Shown here: positions 17,335-26,052 of the stretch, one piece after another | Position numbering within the stretch: the first letter of the stretch is position 1 | Layout: the number at the start of each line of letters is the position of its first letter | Assembly (NCBI RefSeq): GCF_009687845.1 | Contig: NZ_BLAD01000039.1 | Span: forward strand, 211,394 to 275,393 | Source of the DNA: Acrocarpospora corrugata | Lineage (GTDB): Bacteria; Actinomycetota; Actinomycetes; Streptosporangiales; Streptosporangiaceae | Direction of reading: 5' to 3' | DNA length: 64,000 nucleotides | Translations under genes and position numbers: made by a program | Notes under the pieces: generated by a model | Told to the model about the DNA's origin: nothing | What the model saw: only the letters and a program-made list of their open reading frames with translations | The model's database searches: none

Positions 17335-17857
17335 CGCGTTCGCCGGGTCGGCCGCGGCGTTACGCAAGCGCCTCGGACTCCCGCCGATCAGTTCCCGCTC
17401 CGCCTACCGCCGCCGCGAAGACGAGCGCCAACCGGTGTTTCACGGCTTCAGCCCGAAAGTCCTGCCACGCCCGGCGGACTGGCGCGACGGCCTGGAGGTG
17501 ACCGGGTACTGGTGGCCGGAACTCGACCCGGCCTGGCTGCCCCCGGCCTAACTGGTCGATTTCCTCGACGCGGGTGCCCGACCGGCGTACATCGGATTCG
17601 GCAGCCTGGGCTCCCGGGAGCGGGAGACGGAGATCGCGGTGGCGGCGCTGCGTAAGGCGGGGCTTCGCGGGATCCTGCAGACGGGGGTGCCGGTGAAGAG
17701 TGACGACGTCATCAGTGTGGGCGATGTCCCGCATGAATGGCTGTTTCCCCGGATGGCGGTGCTGGCGCATCATGCGGGCGCGGGCACGACAGGCGCGGGC
17801 GTCCCGTCGATCGGGCTGCCCGCGGTGGTCGACCAGCGCCTGTGGGCGAAGCGGTGA
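17335..17857 (+). pseudogene. Decayed GT1 (sterol-glucosyltransferase-like) gene
   Basis: One frame across the region reads as the C-terminal half of a UGT-type GT1 enzyme: ALRKRLGLPPISS, VFHGFSPKVLPRPADWRDG, LEVTGYWWPELDPAWLPPA, stop, LVDFLDAGARPAYIGFGSLGSRERE, VPHEWLFPRMAVLAHHAGAGTTGAG. The TAA at 17549-17551 sits in frame between two parts that are continuous in relatives; the first 200 residues or so are missing and the region after the HHAGAGTT motif is shortened (PAVVDQRLWAKR then stop). So the gene carries an N-terminal loss, a nonsense codon and at least one deletion. Confidence 0.8.
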
Positions 17858-17886
17858 ACCGTCTCGCGGCACGATAGGCCCGGCCC

Positions 17887-18819
17887 TCAGCGGACGGTGG
17901 TGGGGAGGGCGACGTTGGTGAGGTGTTCGGCGACGGTCCACAGGCGGGCGTTGACGACGGGGTCGAGGGCGCGGCGGGGTGCGCGGGCCGTGACGGTGGG
18001 GCCGACGAGGCCGAAGCTCCCGCCGGGGCCGTAGTAGCCGCCGGGGACCACGTCGGAGCTGGTGGCGGCGTGCAGGAGGGGCTCGGTGCCGGGTTCGACG
18101 TCCTGGGACGGGAGGAAGTTGAGGGAGTAGAGCATGCTGCTGAGGCGGCCGGGCTTGTCGCGGCCGAGGCTCGCGCCGGCCGTCTGCAGGTTCGTACGGG
18201 TGTAACCGGGATGGGCACCGGTGCTGAGAAGGTTCCACCCGCGCTGGACCGCGATGACGGCCAGGTGCTTGGTCAGCATCAGGTCGGCCAGCTTGGACTG
18301 CGCGTACGCGCGATTGGGCCCATACCGGCGGCGTTCCCAGTTGAGATCGTCGAAGTCGATCCGCCCATAGTGGGCGGTGCCGCTGCTCATGGTGGCCACG
18401 CGTGACGCGGTGGCGGCGAGCAGCAGCGGCAGGAGCCGTACGGTCAGGGCGAACGGGCCGAGAAAGTTGGTGCCCAACTGGAGTTCGAAGGCGTCGGCCG
18501 TGGCCATCCGGGTCGGCGGAGCCATCACGCCGGCGTTGTTGACCAGCAGGTCGAGGGGGACGCCGTCGGCGAGGAGCCGGTCCGCGAACTCCCGGACGGA
18601 GGCGAGGTCGGCCAGGTCGAGGCGGCGCACGTCGAGCTGGGCGTGCGGGTGCCGCGCCAGGATCTCGGCGCGGGCCTGCTCCCCCTTGGCCGGGGTGCGC
18701 ACGGCCAGCACGACCCGCGCCCCCGCGTCGGCGAGCCGGCGGGCGGCCTCTTTGCCCGTGCCGCTGTTGGCGCCGGTGACGACGGCGAGTTTCCCGGTCT
18801 GATCAGGGACGATGTACAT
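17887..18819 (-). CDS. SDR family oxidoreductase (retinol-dehydrogenase-like)
   Basis: NAD(P)H-dependent short-chain dehydrogenase, 310 residues. Cofactor motif TGANSGTG (15-22), NNAG (94-97), catalytic Ser near 145 ([10 protein letters not shown]) and YAQSK with Tyr172 and Lys176. The longer length and [12 protein letters not shown] insertion match the atypical RDH/WWOX-like SDRs. ATG 18819 has the SD AAGGAG. It is divergent from a TetR gene, and twin palindromes between them imply that TetR represses it. Confidence 0.93.
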   Translation of the reverse strand: MYIVPDQTGKLAVVTGANSGTGKEAARRLADAGARVVLAVRTPAKGEQARAEILARHPHAQLDVRRLDLADLASVREFADRLLADGVPLDLLVNNAGVMAPPTRMATADAFELQLGTNFLGPFALTVRLLPLLLAATASRVATMSSGTAHYGRIDFDDLNWERRRYGPNRAYAQSKLADLMLTKHLAVIAVQRGWNLLSTGAHPGYTRTNLQTAGASLGRDKPGRLSSMLYSLNFLPSQDVEPGTEPLLHAATSSDVVPGGYYGPGGSFGLVGPTVTARAPRRALDPVVNARLWTVAEHLTNVALPTTVR

Positions 18820-18863
18820 GACTCTCCTTAGAGACTGGCGGTCCGTTATGACGCGAAGCTATC

Positions 18864-18898
18864 AGACCCCCGGTCTTTAATCAATAGACCACCGGTCT
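18864..18898. promoter_or_regulatory. Twin TetR operators in SDR/TetR divergon
   Basis: Two near-identical 13-bp palindromes, AGACCCCCGGTCT (18864-18876) and AGACCACCGGTCT (18886-18898), 22 bp centre to centre, i.e. two helical turns, between the divergent SDR and TetR starts. Probably bound by two TetR dimers. Confidence 0.75.
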
Positions 18899-18912
18899 GT
18901 ACACTGAGCCGC

Positions 18913-19584
18913 ATGATGACGTTCCAGCGCGCGCGCAGCGAAGAGCAGCGGGCCGTGCGCAGGCAGGCGATCCTGGCCACCGCCGCCGCGATGCTGACCG
19001 AGATGCCGGTGGCCGAGCTGAGCCTCAACGAGCTGAGCCGCCGCGTCTGCCTGGCCAAGTCGAACGTGCTGCGCTATTTCGAGTCCCGCGAGGCCGTGCT
19101 GCTGGAGCTCCTGGACGTCGCGTTACGGGAGTGGCTTGAGGATTTCGACCAGGCCCTCACCGCGGCCATCGACCCCGACCTGCCACCGGCCGGGCGCGCC
19201 GACCAGCTGGCCGCCGTAATCGCGACGTCCCTGACCGCCCACCCGGTGCTGTGCGACCTGGTCAGCGCCCAGGCTGCGGTCCTGGAACGGAACGTGTCCC
19301 CGCGGATCGCCGCCGAGTACAAGCACGCCGCCCTCGCGAACGTCGCCGTCCTGGTCCGGCTACTCCGCCGCCACCTGCCCGAACTCGACGACCAGGCGAT
19401 GTTCCGGTTCGCCGGAGCCGCGGTCATGGTCACCGGCGCGATCTGGAGCCACTCCCAGCCCTCGGCCGCGATGCTGGCCGCCTACGAGGCGGATCCGTCG
19501 CTGGCGGCCATGCGGCTCGACTTCACCGCCATGATCCGCGAGACGCTGGAAGTGCTGTTCTCGGGGCTGCTCGCCCGTTCGTGA
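18913..19584 (+). CDS. TetR family transcriptional regulator
   Basis: A 223-residue repressor: HTH about 20-65 (LSLNELSRRVCLAKSNVLRYFESREAVL), then a helical ligand-binding domain of the TetR_C type including SHSQPSAAMLAAYEADPSLAAM. It begins only 15 bp after the second AGACC/GGTCT palindrome, so it very likely controls itself and the SDR gene. The inducing ligand may be an aldehyde or ketone substrate of the SDR (inference). Confidence 0.92.
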   Translation: MMTFQRARSEEQRAVRRQAILATAAAMLTEMPVAELSLNELSRRVCLAKSNVLRYFESREAVLLELLDVALREWLEDFDQALTAAIDPDLPPAGRADQLAAVIATSLTAHPVLCDLVSAQAAVLERNVSPRIAAEYKHAALANVAVLVRLLRRHLPELDDQAMFRFAGAAVMVTGAIWSHSQPSAAMLAAYEADPSLAAMRLDFTAMIRETLEVLFSGLLARS

Positions 19585-19732
19585 AGCAGGATTTGCCGAT
19601 GTAAGAGGTATTTGTGCAGATATGTCGGGCACGACTCGCGGGTGGAGGAAGAAGCCCGGCTCGTGCCCGGTGAACGCTCCACCGGATTGACGCCGCGGGC
19701 GGGCTGATCAGCGAACAATCGGAGGACTGATC

Positions 19733-20881
19733 ATGCAAGCACTGGTGTTCAACGGCACCCGCGACGTGGTCGTGACGGAAGTGCCCGACGCTCGCGTCGA
19801 ACGGCCGACGGACGTCCTGGTACGGGTCACCAGCACCAACATCTGCGGCTCCGACCTGCACATGTACGAGGGCCGTACCACCCTCGAACCCGGCAGGGTG
19901 CTCGGCCACGAGAACCTCGGCGAGGTGATCGAGATCGGTTCCGCCGTGGACCGGATCCGGGTCGGCGACATGGTCTGCCTCCCGTTCAACATCGCCTGCG
20001 GCCACTGCAAGAACTGCGAGGCCCAGCTGACCGGCTTCTGCCTCACCGTCAACCCCGGCACCGCAGGAGCCGCGTACGGCTTCGCCGGCATGGGCCCGTA
20101 CAACGGCGGCCAGGCCGAACTCCTGCGCGTCCCGTACGGCGACTTCAACTGCCTCCGGCTGCCGGCCGACGCCAAGGAGAAGGAGAACGACTACGTGATG
20201 CTGTCGGACATCTTCCCGACCGGCTGGCACGCCACCGAACTGGCGGGCATGCGGCCGGGCGAGTCGGTCGTCGTGTACGGCGCCGGCCCGGTCGGCCTGA
20301 TGTGCGCCTACTCCGCGATGATCAAGGGCGCCAGCAAGGTGATGGTCGTCGACCGCCACCCCGACCGCCTCCGCCTGGCGGAGAAGATCGGCTGCATCCC
20401 GATCGACGACTCCAAGGGCTCCCCGGTCGAGCAGGTGCTGGACCGCACCGCCGGCGAGGGCGCCGACCGCGGCTGCGAGTGCGTGGGCTACCAGGCGCAC
20501 GACGCGCAGGGCCAGGAACGCCCCAACCTGACGATGAACAACCTGGTCATGTCGGTACGGCCGACCGGCGGCATCGGCGTGGTCGGCGTCTTCCTGCCCG
20601 ACGACCCCGGCGCCGCCGACGACATGACCAGAAGGGGCGAGTTCCCCTTCGACATGGGCCACTTCTGGTTCAAGGGCCAGAAGATCGGCACCGGCCAGGC
20701 CAACGTCAAGACCTACAACCGCCGGCTGCGCAACCTCATCCACACCGGGCGGGCCAAGCCGTCCTTCATCGTCTCGCACGAACTGCCGCTGAACGAGGCC
20801 CCGGAGGGCTACCGCCACTTCGACGCCCGCGACGAGGGCTGGACCAAGGTCGTCCTGCACCCTGACGGCCGCCGGAACTGA
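19733..20881 (+). CDS. Zn-dependent dehydrogenase, glutathione-independent formaldehyde dehydrogenase family
   Basis: Medium-chain zinc alcohol dehydrogenase, 382 residues, matching the glutathione-independent formaldehyde dehydrogenase group. Catalytic zinc ligands C38 (NICGSDLHMYEG) and H59 (GHENLGEV); structural zinc lobe C89, C92, C95, C103 (CGHCKNCEAQLTGFC); Rossmann GAGPVG (183-188). The family insertions (FNCLRLP, GQERPNLTMNNLVMSVRPTGGIG) are present. Likely detoxifies formaldehyde or related aldehydes with NAD. SD CGGAGGA precedes ATG 19733. Stand-alone, ending in a shared terminator. Confidence 0.9.
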   Translation: MQALVFNGTRDVVVTEVPDARVERPTDVLVRVTSTNICGSDLHMYEGRTTLEPGRVLGHENLGEVIEIGSAVDRIRVGDMVCLPFNIACGHCKNCEAQLTGFCLTVNPGTAGAAYGFAGMGPYNGGQAELLRVPYGDFNCLRLPADAKEKENDYVMLSDIFPTGWHATELAGMRPGESVVVYGAGPVGLMCAYSAMIKGASKVMVVDRHPDRLRLAEKIGCIPIDDSKGSPVEQVLDRTAGEGADRGCECVGYQAHDAQGQERPNLTMNNLVMSVRPTGGIGVVGVFLPDDPGAADDMTRRGEFPFDMGHFWFKGQKIGTGQANVKTYNRRLRNLIHTGRAKPSFIVSHELPLNEAPEGYRHFDARDEGWTKVVLHPDGRRN

Positions 20882-20892
20882 ACCGGCCGTGT

Positions 20893-20922
20893 CCCGGCGT
20901 CGGTCAGCCGGCCGACGCCGGG
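20893..20922. terminator. Bidirectional terminator
   Basis: Perfect 11-bp arms CCCGGCGTCGG / CCGACGCCGGG around an 8-nt loop, between the convergent dehydrogenase and LLM oxidoreductase genes. The LLM stop codon lies in the loop (20904-20906). Confidence 0.75.
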
Positions 20923-21950
20923 GTCTGGGCCAGGAGCTTCTTCACGCGCGGCACGACCTCCTCGCCGTACAGCCGGATGGAGGTCATCAGCTTCTCGTGG
21001 GCGAGCGTCCCCGAGCTGTACTTGAGCTCGAACCGATCGACGCCGAGCCCGCCCACCGTCTTGGCGATCTTCGCGGCCACCGTCTCCGGCGACCCCACGT
21101 AGAGCGCCCCTTCGTCGGCCTCCGACTCGAACCGGCCGCGGTTGGTCGGGCCCCAGCCCCGCTCGCGCCCGATGCGGTCGTGCATGGCCTGGTAGTGCGG
21201 CCACAGTTCGTCCCGCGCCTGCTGGTCGCTGGCGGCGATGTGTCCCGGCGAGTGCACCCCGACCGGCAGCCGCTCGACCTCGAACTGCGCCAGCGCCCGG
21301 TGATACAGCTCGACATACGGCGCGAACCGCTCCGGCGGCCCGCCGATGATCGCCAGCATCAGCGGCATCTGGTAGCGCGCCGCCCTGACCACCGACTCCG
21401 GACTGCCCCCGACTCCGATCCAGGTCCGCAGCCGCCCCGACTCGGTCTTCGGATAGACCTGCTGATCCTTCAGCCCGGGACGCAGCCGTCCCTCCCACGT
21501 CACCGGCCCTTCGTCCAGCAGGTGGAAGAGCAGGTCCAGCTTCTCCTCGAAGAGTTCCTCGTACCGCCCGAGATCGAACCCGAACAGCGGGAACGACTCG
21601 GTGAACGACCCCCGGCCCAGGATGATCTCCGCCCGCCCGCGCGACACCGCGTCCAGGGTGGCGAACTTCTCGAACACCCGCACCGGATCGTCCGAGCTCA
21701 GCACGGTCACCGCCGTCCCCAGCCGAATCCGCTCGGTCCGCCCCGCGATCGCCGCCAGCACGATCTCCGGCGCGGAGACCGCGAAGTCGTCCCGGTGATG
21801 CTCCCCGATCCCGATCGCGTCGATCCCGACCTGGTCTGCGAGCACCGCCTCCTCGACCACGTTGCGGATCACCTCCGCGTACGACAGCCGCTTCCCGTCC
21901 TCACCGACGGTCACGTCCCCGAACGTGTCGACCGCGAACTCAACTGACAT
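20904..21950 (-). CDS. LLM-class flavin-dependent oxidoreductase
   Basis: Luciferase-like (alpha/beta)8 barrel monooxygenase or reductase, 348 residues, probably using FMN or F420. Landmarks: IGIGEHHRDDFAVSAPEIVLAAIAGRT (about 47-73), the RLGTAVTVLSSDDPVRVFEKFATLD strand-helix, RAEIILGRGSF and WIGVGGSPESVVRAA. Subfamily members are often annotated only as oxidoreductases acting on small organics; substrate unknown. It is monocistronic, its start at 21950 facing the end of the PucR gene at 22015. Confidence 0.9.
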   Translation of the reverse strand: MSVEFAVDTFGDVTVGEDGKRLSYAEVIRNVVEEAVLADQVGIDAIGIGEHHRDDFAVSAPEIVLAAIAGRTERIRLGTAVTVLSSDDPVRVFEKFATLDAVSRGRAEIILGRGSFTESFPLFGFDLGRYEELFEEKLDLLFHLLDEGPVTWEGRLRPGLKDQQVYPKTESGRLRTWIGVGGSPESVVRAARYQMPLMLAIIGGPPERFAPYVELYHRALAQFEVERLPVGVHSPGHIAASDQQARDELWPHYQAMHDRIGRERGWGPTNRGRFESEADEGALYVGSPETVAAKIAKTVGGLGVDRFELKYSSGTLAHEKLMTSIRLYGEEVVPRVKKLLAQTPASAG

Positions 21951-22014
21951 CGTCGTCTCTTTCTCTCCAGCGGAAGCCCAAGACGGGAACCACCACGCCG
22001 TGGCGAGAATTCCG

Positions 22015-23145
22015 TTATGGGAACAGCTTCAGGCTGAGCAGGGATTTCAGCAGGCCGTCGAAGGTGCGCGGGTCCCAGCCGGTGAGCTGGTGCCAGCGGT
22101 CGAGTCGGTAGGAGACCGTGTTGGCGTGCACGTGCAGGACGCGGGCCGCGGCCGAGACGGAGAAGCCGTGGTCGGCGTAGGCGCGGACGGCTTCGGACAG
22201 GTGCGGCGGCAGGGCCGTGGCGTCCTGGTCGGGCTGGAGCAGCAGGGCGAGCCGGCCGCGGTGGGCCAGCAGAGTGGCGTGCAGCCATTCGTCGCGGAAG
22301 TCGACGATGCCGCCCCCGGAGGCCAGGGCGAGGGCGCGTTCTGCGTCCACAATGGCGGCTTCGGCGCCGATCAAGGCCGGGCGGGGGAGGCTGAGGCCGA
22401 GGGGCAGGCGCGGGCGGTGGTCGTGGATGACGTCGGCGACCGTACGGGCGGGGACGTGCTGGCAGACGATGATGGTGACGGTGCCTTCTGTGGCGGCGTG
22501 GACGGTGCCGGTGAGGCGCTGGCGCAGGCGGGTGAGGTCTTCCGCGGACCAGGAGGACGGGGTGCAGATGACCTGGAATGTGCCGCCGGGGTCGAAGGTG
22601 AGGGCGCGGGCGAGTTCGGTGGCTTCGTCGGAGTTGGCCTGGCCGCTGCGCAGGAGCTGGATGAAGCGGCGGGTCAGGTTGATCTGAGCGGCCTGCTGGA
22701 CGCGGCTGATCTCGTTGTGGGCGTCGGCGGCGGCGCCGCTGACGATGCGCAGCCACGTCCACAGCAGGTTGACGAGCTGCACGAGGGCTGCGGTGAGCTC
22801 CTGGTCGTCGGCCTTGTCGAGCAGGGTGTTCCAGACGTCGCGATAGCCGATGTGGTAGGAGTGCAGGACCACTTCGAGAGGGATGCACTGCCTGGCTCTG
22901 CGGGCGCCCAGGTCTCTGGCCAGGAGGGCTTGTTCGGGGCTGGGCGGCAGGCGGGCGGCCAGTCCGGTGAGCAGGGCTTCGGCCTGGTCGCGGACGAAGC
23001 GGATGTGCTCCGGCCGGGGAACGATGTCGTAGACGTCGAGCTCGGCCCGGATGTGGTCGGTGAACTGGGCGGCGAGTTCGGGGAGCTCGTCCTGGACCGC
23101 CTGGCACAGCTCGGTGAGGCGTCGCCAGTCGGTGCCGGGCCCCAT
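22015..23145 (-). CDS. PucR/CdaR family transcriptional regulator
   Basis: A 376-residue regulator with an N-terminal RsbR-like/helical sensory region, a central GGDEF-like domain typical of PucR proteins and the C-terminal HTH_30 (about 310-376: VRAYADHGFSVSAAARVLHVHANTVSYRLDRWHQLTG). ATG 23145 follows AGAGG at 8 nt; the frame continues to 23250 without an SD. It is divergent from the orphan kinase region. Target unknown; adjacent LLM gene is on the same strand 65 bp downstream and could be part of its regulon (inference). Confidence 0.87.
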   Translation of the reverse strand: MGPGTDWRRLTELCQAVQDELPELAAQFTDHIRAELDVYDIVPRPEHIRFVRDQAEALLTGLAARLPPSPEQALLARDLGARRARQCIPLEVVLHSYHIGYRDVWNTLLDKADDQELTAALVQLVNLLWTWLRIVSGAAADAHNEISRVQQAAQINLTRRFIQLLRSGQANSDEATELARALTFDPGGTFQVICTPSSWSAEDLTRLRQRLTGTVHAATEGTVTIIVCQHVPARTVADVIHDHRPRLPLGLSLPRPALIGAEAAIVDAERALALASGGGIVDFRDEWLHATLLAHRGRLALLLQPDQDATALPPHLSEAVRAYADHGFSVSAAARVLHVHANTVSYRLDRWHQLTGWDPRTFDGLLKSLLSLKLFP

Positions 23146-23267
23146 CGCGATCCTCTCTTGTGGATACCGCAAGTTCCGCTCTGGGTTATTTGTGAATATA
23201 TGTCTGGTTTTCGTGGGAGGAAAGACGCAGTCTGGAGCACGTAGCCGCAAGCATCAGGGGGTTGACC

Positions 23268-23330
23268 ATGGAAATGATCATCGATAGTCGCGGTGATGTC
23301 GCCGACTTTGACTACGGGGAGTCACGGTGA
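23268..23330 (+). CDS. 20-codon upstream ORF coupled to histidine kinase
   Basis: Short acidic ORF (begins MEMIID, ends DYGESR) with G-rich SD (23257-23260) whose TGA (23328-23330) overlaps the GTG of the kinase (23327) as GTGA. It may be a coupling leader or a remnant of a lost partner gene such as a response regulator. Confidence 0.3.
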   Translation: MEMIIDSRGDVADFDYGESR

Positions 23331-24106
23331 ACGCCGCCGGCTGCCCGTCACGGGTATCGCCGTCAGTCGCGGCGGCCGTGGTCGCCACCGTCTCCCACGA
23401 CCTGAGGTCGCCGCTCAGCGCACTGCGCATCCAACTGGAAGAGGCTCTCCGCTATCCCGCCGAGATCGACCCGCATGACACGATCCTGCGGGCGCTCGCT
23501 GCCACCGACCGGCTGGAGGCGGTCGTCGCCGACGCCCTGCGATCCGCCCAGCCGCGCCGCGATCCGACCCCGGGCGAACCGATGGACCTCGCCAGTCTCA
23601 TCACCGATGAACTCACCCGCTCCGGCCGGGTGCCCGTACGGATCCGAATGCCCTACGAAGTGTGGGTACGCGCCTCCCAAATCAAGCTCTTCCGCGTCCT
23701 CGGCAACCTGGTCGACAACGCCCAGCGGCACGCCGACGCCCTCGTCACCGTCGACATCCGCGCCGTGGGAGCCCAGGCGGTGGTCACGGTGAGCGACGAC
23801 GGTCCCGGCATCGCGCCGGCCGATCGGGAACGGGTGTTCGAGCGGTTCACCCGGCTGGACGACGCCCGCCGCCGCGATCCGTCCGGCAGCGGTCTCGGCC
23901 TGGCCATCTCCCGCGAGATCGCGCACGCCCACCACGGCACGCTACGGGTCGAAGACTCACCCCGCGGCACCCGGTTCGTGCTCCGGCTCCCGTTGCTCGA
24001 CACCGGCGAGCCCCGGCCCCGGACAACCGAGTCGTACGAGATCGGGATTCGGACCCCTATTCCCGGGTTTCTGGCCGGGGACATCGCATCAGACATTTAC
24101 CCGTAG
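23327..24106 (+). CDS. Soluble orphan histidine kinase
   Basis: A 259-residue kinase core without any transmembrane or sensor domain. HisKA box TVSHDLRSPLSALR (about 21-34) with phospho-His 24; HATPase_c with LVDNAQRHA, DDGPGIAP and GSGLGLAISREIA. The family is usually 350 or more residues with membrane input, so this is either a truncated kinase or one receiving signals through partners. GTG 23327 has GGGGAG 5 nt upstream. No response regulator adjoins it; the next gene is another kinase with its own regulator. Confidence 0.8.
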   Translation: MNAAGCPSRVSPSVAAAVVATVSHDLRSPLSALRIQLEEALRYPAEIDPHDTILRALAATDRLEAVVADALRSAQPRRDPTPGEPMDLASLITDELTRSGRVPVRIRMPYEVWVRASQIKLFRVLGNLVDNAQRHADALVTVDIRAVGAQAVVTVSDDGPGIAPADRERVFERFTRLDDARRRDPSGSGLGLAISREIAHAHHGTLRVEDSPRGTRFVLRLPLLDTGEPRPRTTESYEIGIRTPIPGFLAGDIASDIYP

Positions 24107-24174
24107 ACCCGGGCTCACGTCGCCCTTCTCCCTCATCCCCACTCAACCCGGAAACGGCCGGTACAGTCATCGAC

Positions 24175-25395
24175 ATGGTTTGGTCCCGGCCGGGAATGCC
24201 GGACATCAGGGCGGCCGTCATCATTCTGTTCGTCGTGGTCGCGGATGCTCTGCTGTTGTTTCCGGTGGGGTTTCGCGGGTGGGCCGCGGCTGCCCAGGTA
24301 GTGGCCGTCGCCGTACTGGCGGTGCTGGCGGTTCGGTTGCCGGTGGTCGCCTTTCTGGCGGCGCTGGGGCTGGCGCTGCCCGGTGGGGCGACCGCGCTCC
24401 TCATGTGGGCGAGCTACCAGGCGGGACGGCAGGTCGTGTCGCGGACGGGAGCCGTCGCCGTCGCGGGCGGCATCGTCGCCTGCCTCGGTGCACAGGTGCT
24501 CGTCCTCGCCACGGCACCGGGCCTGGTGGTGGCCAGGTATGCCGTTTTCGTGGCGCTGCCGATGGTGCTCGGCCGGTATCTGGCGCAGAGTTCGGGGCTT
24601 CAGTCGGCCCGTGAGGCCCACAAACGGCAGCAGAGCGCGCTACTCGCCACCCAGGAGCGCCTGCGAATCGCCAGAGATGTCCATGATTCCCTGGGCCACC
24701 GCCTCAGCCTGCTGTCCATCCAGGCGGCCGCGCTTGAGGTGACACACCTGCCAGAACCGCAGCGTGAGGCGGTGGGCCAACTCGCCGACACGGCCAGGCA
24801 GGCGCTGGACGAACTGCACGACCTGGTCGGTACGCTCCGCGAGAGCCGATCGCCCGAAGCCCGCTCGCTCAACGAGATCGACGTCCTGGCGGCCGAGTTC
24901 CTCGCCACGGGCACGCCGGTGACCGTACGCCGCGAGGGCGCTCTGGGCTTGCTGGACACCTCCGCCGCGCACGCCGTCTACCGGGTGATCGAAGAGGGCC
25001 TGACCAACGCCGCCAAACACGCGCCCGGCCACCACGTCACGGTCTCCCTGCAGACGGAGAACGGCGCCCTTCTGGTGAACATCCGCAACCCCCTCCCCGG
25101 GCAAACGGGCCTGGCCAGGCTGGAAGAAAGTGCCCGCACCCACCCATCCCCTGAATCCGGCCGCGCCGGGCATGGGCTGGCCGGGTTGGAGGAGCGGGTG
25201 CGGCTCGCCGGCGGTGTCTTCCAGGTCGCACGTTCGGAGAAGGAGTTCCGGCTCAGCGCCATGGTGCCACTCACCGGATCTGTCGAAGTTCCGGCAGTGG
25301 CTTCTGCGCGCAGTCGTCTCTGGGCGGTCGCGCTCGCTCTCACGCCGGCGGTCCTGTTGATTCTGGCCGGTCCCGCGAACGTCGTGGCTGGGTGA
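24175..25395 (+). CDS. DesK/NarX-type sensor histidine kinase
   Basis: Membrane kinase of 406 residues. About four or five N-terminal helices (roughly 13-30, 38-66, 68-82, 93-112, 118-135), then HisKA_3 with QERLRIARDVHDSLGHRLSLL (phospho-His 170) and a HATPase_c domain (VIEEGLTNAAKHAPGHH; GHGLAGLEERVRLAGG). Unusually it has one more hydrophobic segment at the very C-terminus (LWAVALALTPAVLLILAGPANVV), so the kinase domain may be tethered at both ends. It is coupled by GTGA/short spacing to a NarL-type regulator, and an ABC exporter gene pair converges on it, the common layout for antibiotic- or lipid-sensing systems. Confidence 0.9.
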   Translation: MVWSRPGMPDIRAAVIILFVVVADALLLFPVGFRGWAAAAQVVAVAVLAVLAVRLPVVAFLAALGLALPGGATALLMWASYQAGRQVVSRTGAVAVAGGIVACLGAQVLVLATAPGLVVARYAVFVALPMVLGRYLAQSSGLQSAREAHKRQQSALLATQERLRIARDVHDSLGHRLSLLSIQAAALEVTHLPEPQREAVGQLADTARQALDELHDLVGTLRESRSPEARSLNEIDVLAAEFLATGTPVTVRREGALGLLDTSAAHAVYRVIEEGLTNAAKHAPGHHVTVSLQTENGALLVNIRNPLPGQTGLARLEESARTHPSPESGRAGHGLAGLEERVRLAGGVFQVARSEKEFRLSAMVPLTGSVEVPAVASARSRLWAVALALTPAVLLILAGPANVVAG

Positions 25396-25400
25396 TCCGA

Positions 25401-26048
25401 ATGATCCGGGTGCTCGTCGCCGACGACGAACCGCTCATCACAGCCGGTATCAGGACAGTGCTGGAGTCCGCACCGGACATCGAGGTCGTCGCCGAGGCGG
25501 AGAACGGCAGGATAGCCGTCGACAAGGCGCTCGCGCACCGGGTGGATGTGGCGCTGCTGGACATCAACATGCCGGTGCTGGACGGCCTGGGCGCCCTGGA
25601 CGAACTGCGGCAGCTCGCACCGGACACCCGGGCAGTGATGTTGACGGCCTTCGGCGAGGAATCGAACGTCCGTCATGCGCTGCGCAGCGGTGTCGCCGGT
25701 TTCGTTCTCAAGAACTGCACCCCGGACGAGCTGATCCGGGCGGTCCGGGCCGCCGCCGAGGGAGACGCCTACCTCTCCCCGACGGTGACCCGGCTCGTGC
25801 TCGGGATGGTCGCGCCGCTGGACGCGGGACGAGGACAGCAGGCACGGCGGCGGCTGGAAGGACTGACCTCCCGCGAATCCCAGGTTCTCGACCTGGTAGC
25901 CGAGGGCCTGTCCAACGCCGAGATCGGCCGCCGCCTGCACCTGAGCGAGACCAGCGTCAAAACCTACGTCAGCCGCGTCCTCGCCAAACTCGACTGCGCC
26001 AACCGCGTCCAGGCGGCACTACTCGTCCGGGACGCCAGCGCGGGCTGA
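25401..26048 (+). CDS. NarL/FixJ-type response regulator
   Basis: Receiver domain (1-120) with phospho-acceptor D54 (LLDINMPVLDG) and switch residues T/K in VMLTAF and FVLKNCTPDEL, then a LuxR HTH (about 150-215: LTSRESQVLDLVAEGLSNAEIGRRLHLSETSVKTYV, residues split across helices). ATG 25401 gives the normal N-terminus MIRVLVADDEP; GTG 25392, overlapping the kinase stop as GTGA, is an alternative adding three residues. Partner of the upstream kinase; likely target is the convergent ABC exporter (inference). Confidence 0.92.
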   Translation: MIRVLVADDEPLITAGIRTVLESAPDIEVVAEAENGRIAVDKALAHRVDVALLDINMPVLDGLGALDELRQLAPDTRAVMLTAFGEESNVRHALRSGVAGFVLKNCTPDELIRAVRAAAEGDAYLSPTVTRLVLGMVAPLDAGRGQQARRRLEGLTSRESQVLDLVAEGLSNAEIGRRLHLSETSVKTYVSRVLAKLDCANRVQAALLVRDASAG

Positions 26049-26052
26049 CCGT

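Noticed and set aside
17314..17655. 113-residue ORF over the GT1 remnant
   Set aside because: Different frame from the recognisable glycosyltransferase residues and without protein-like features.
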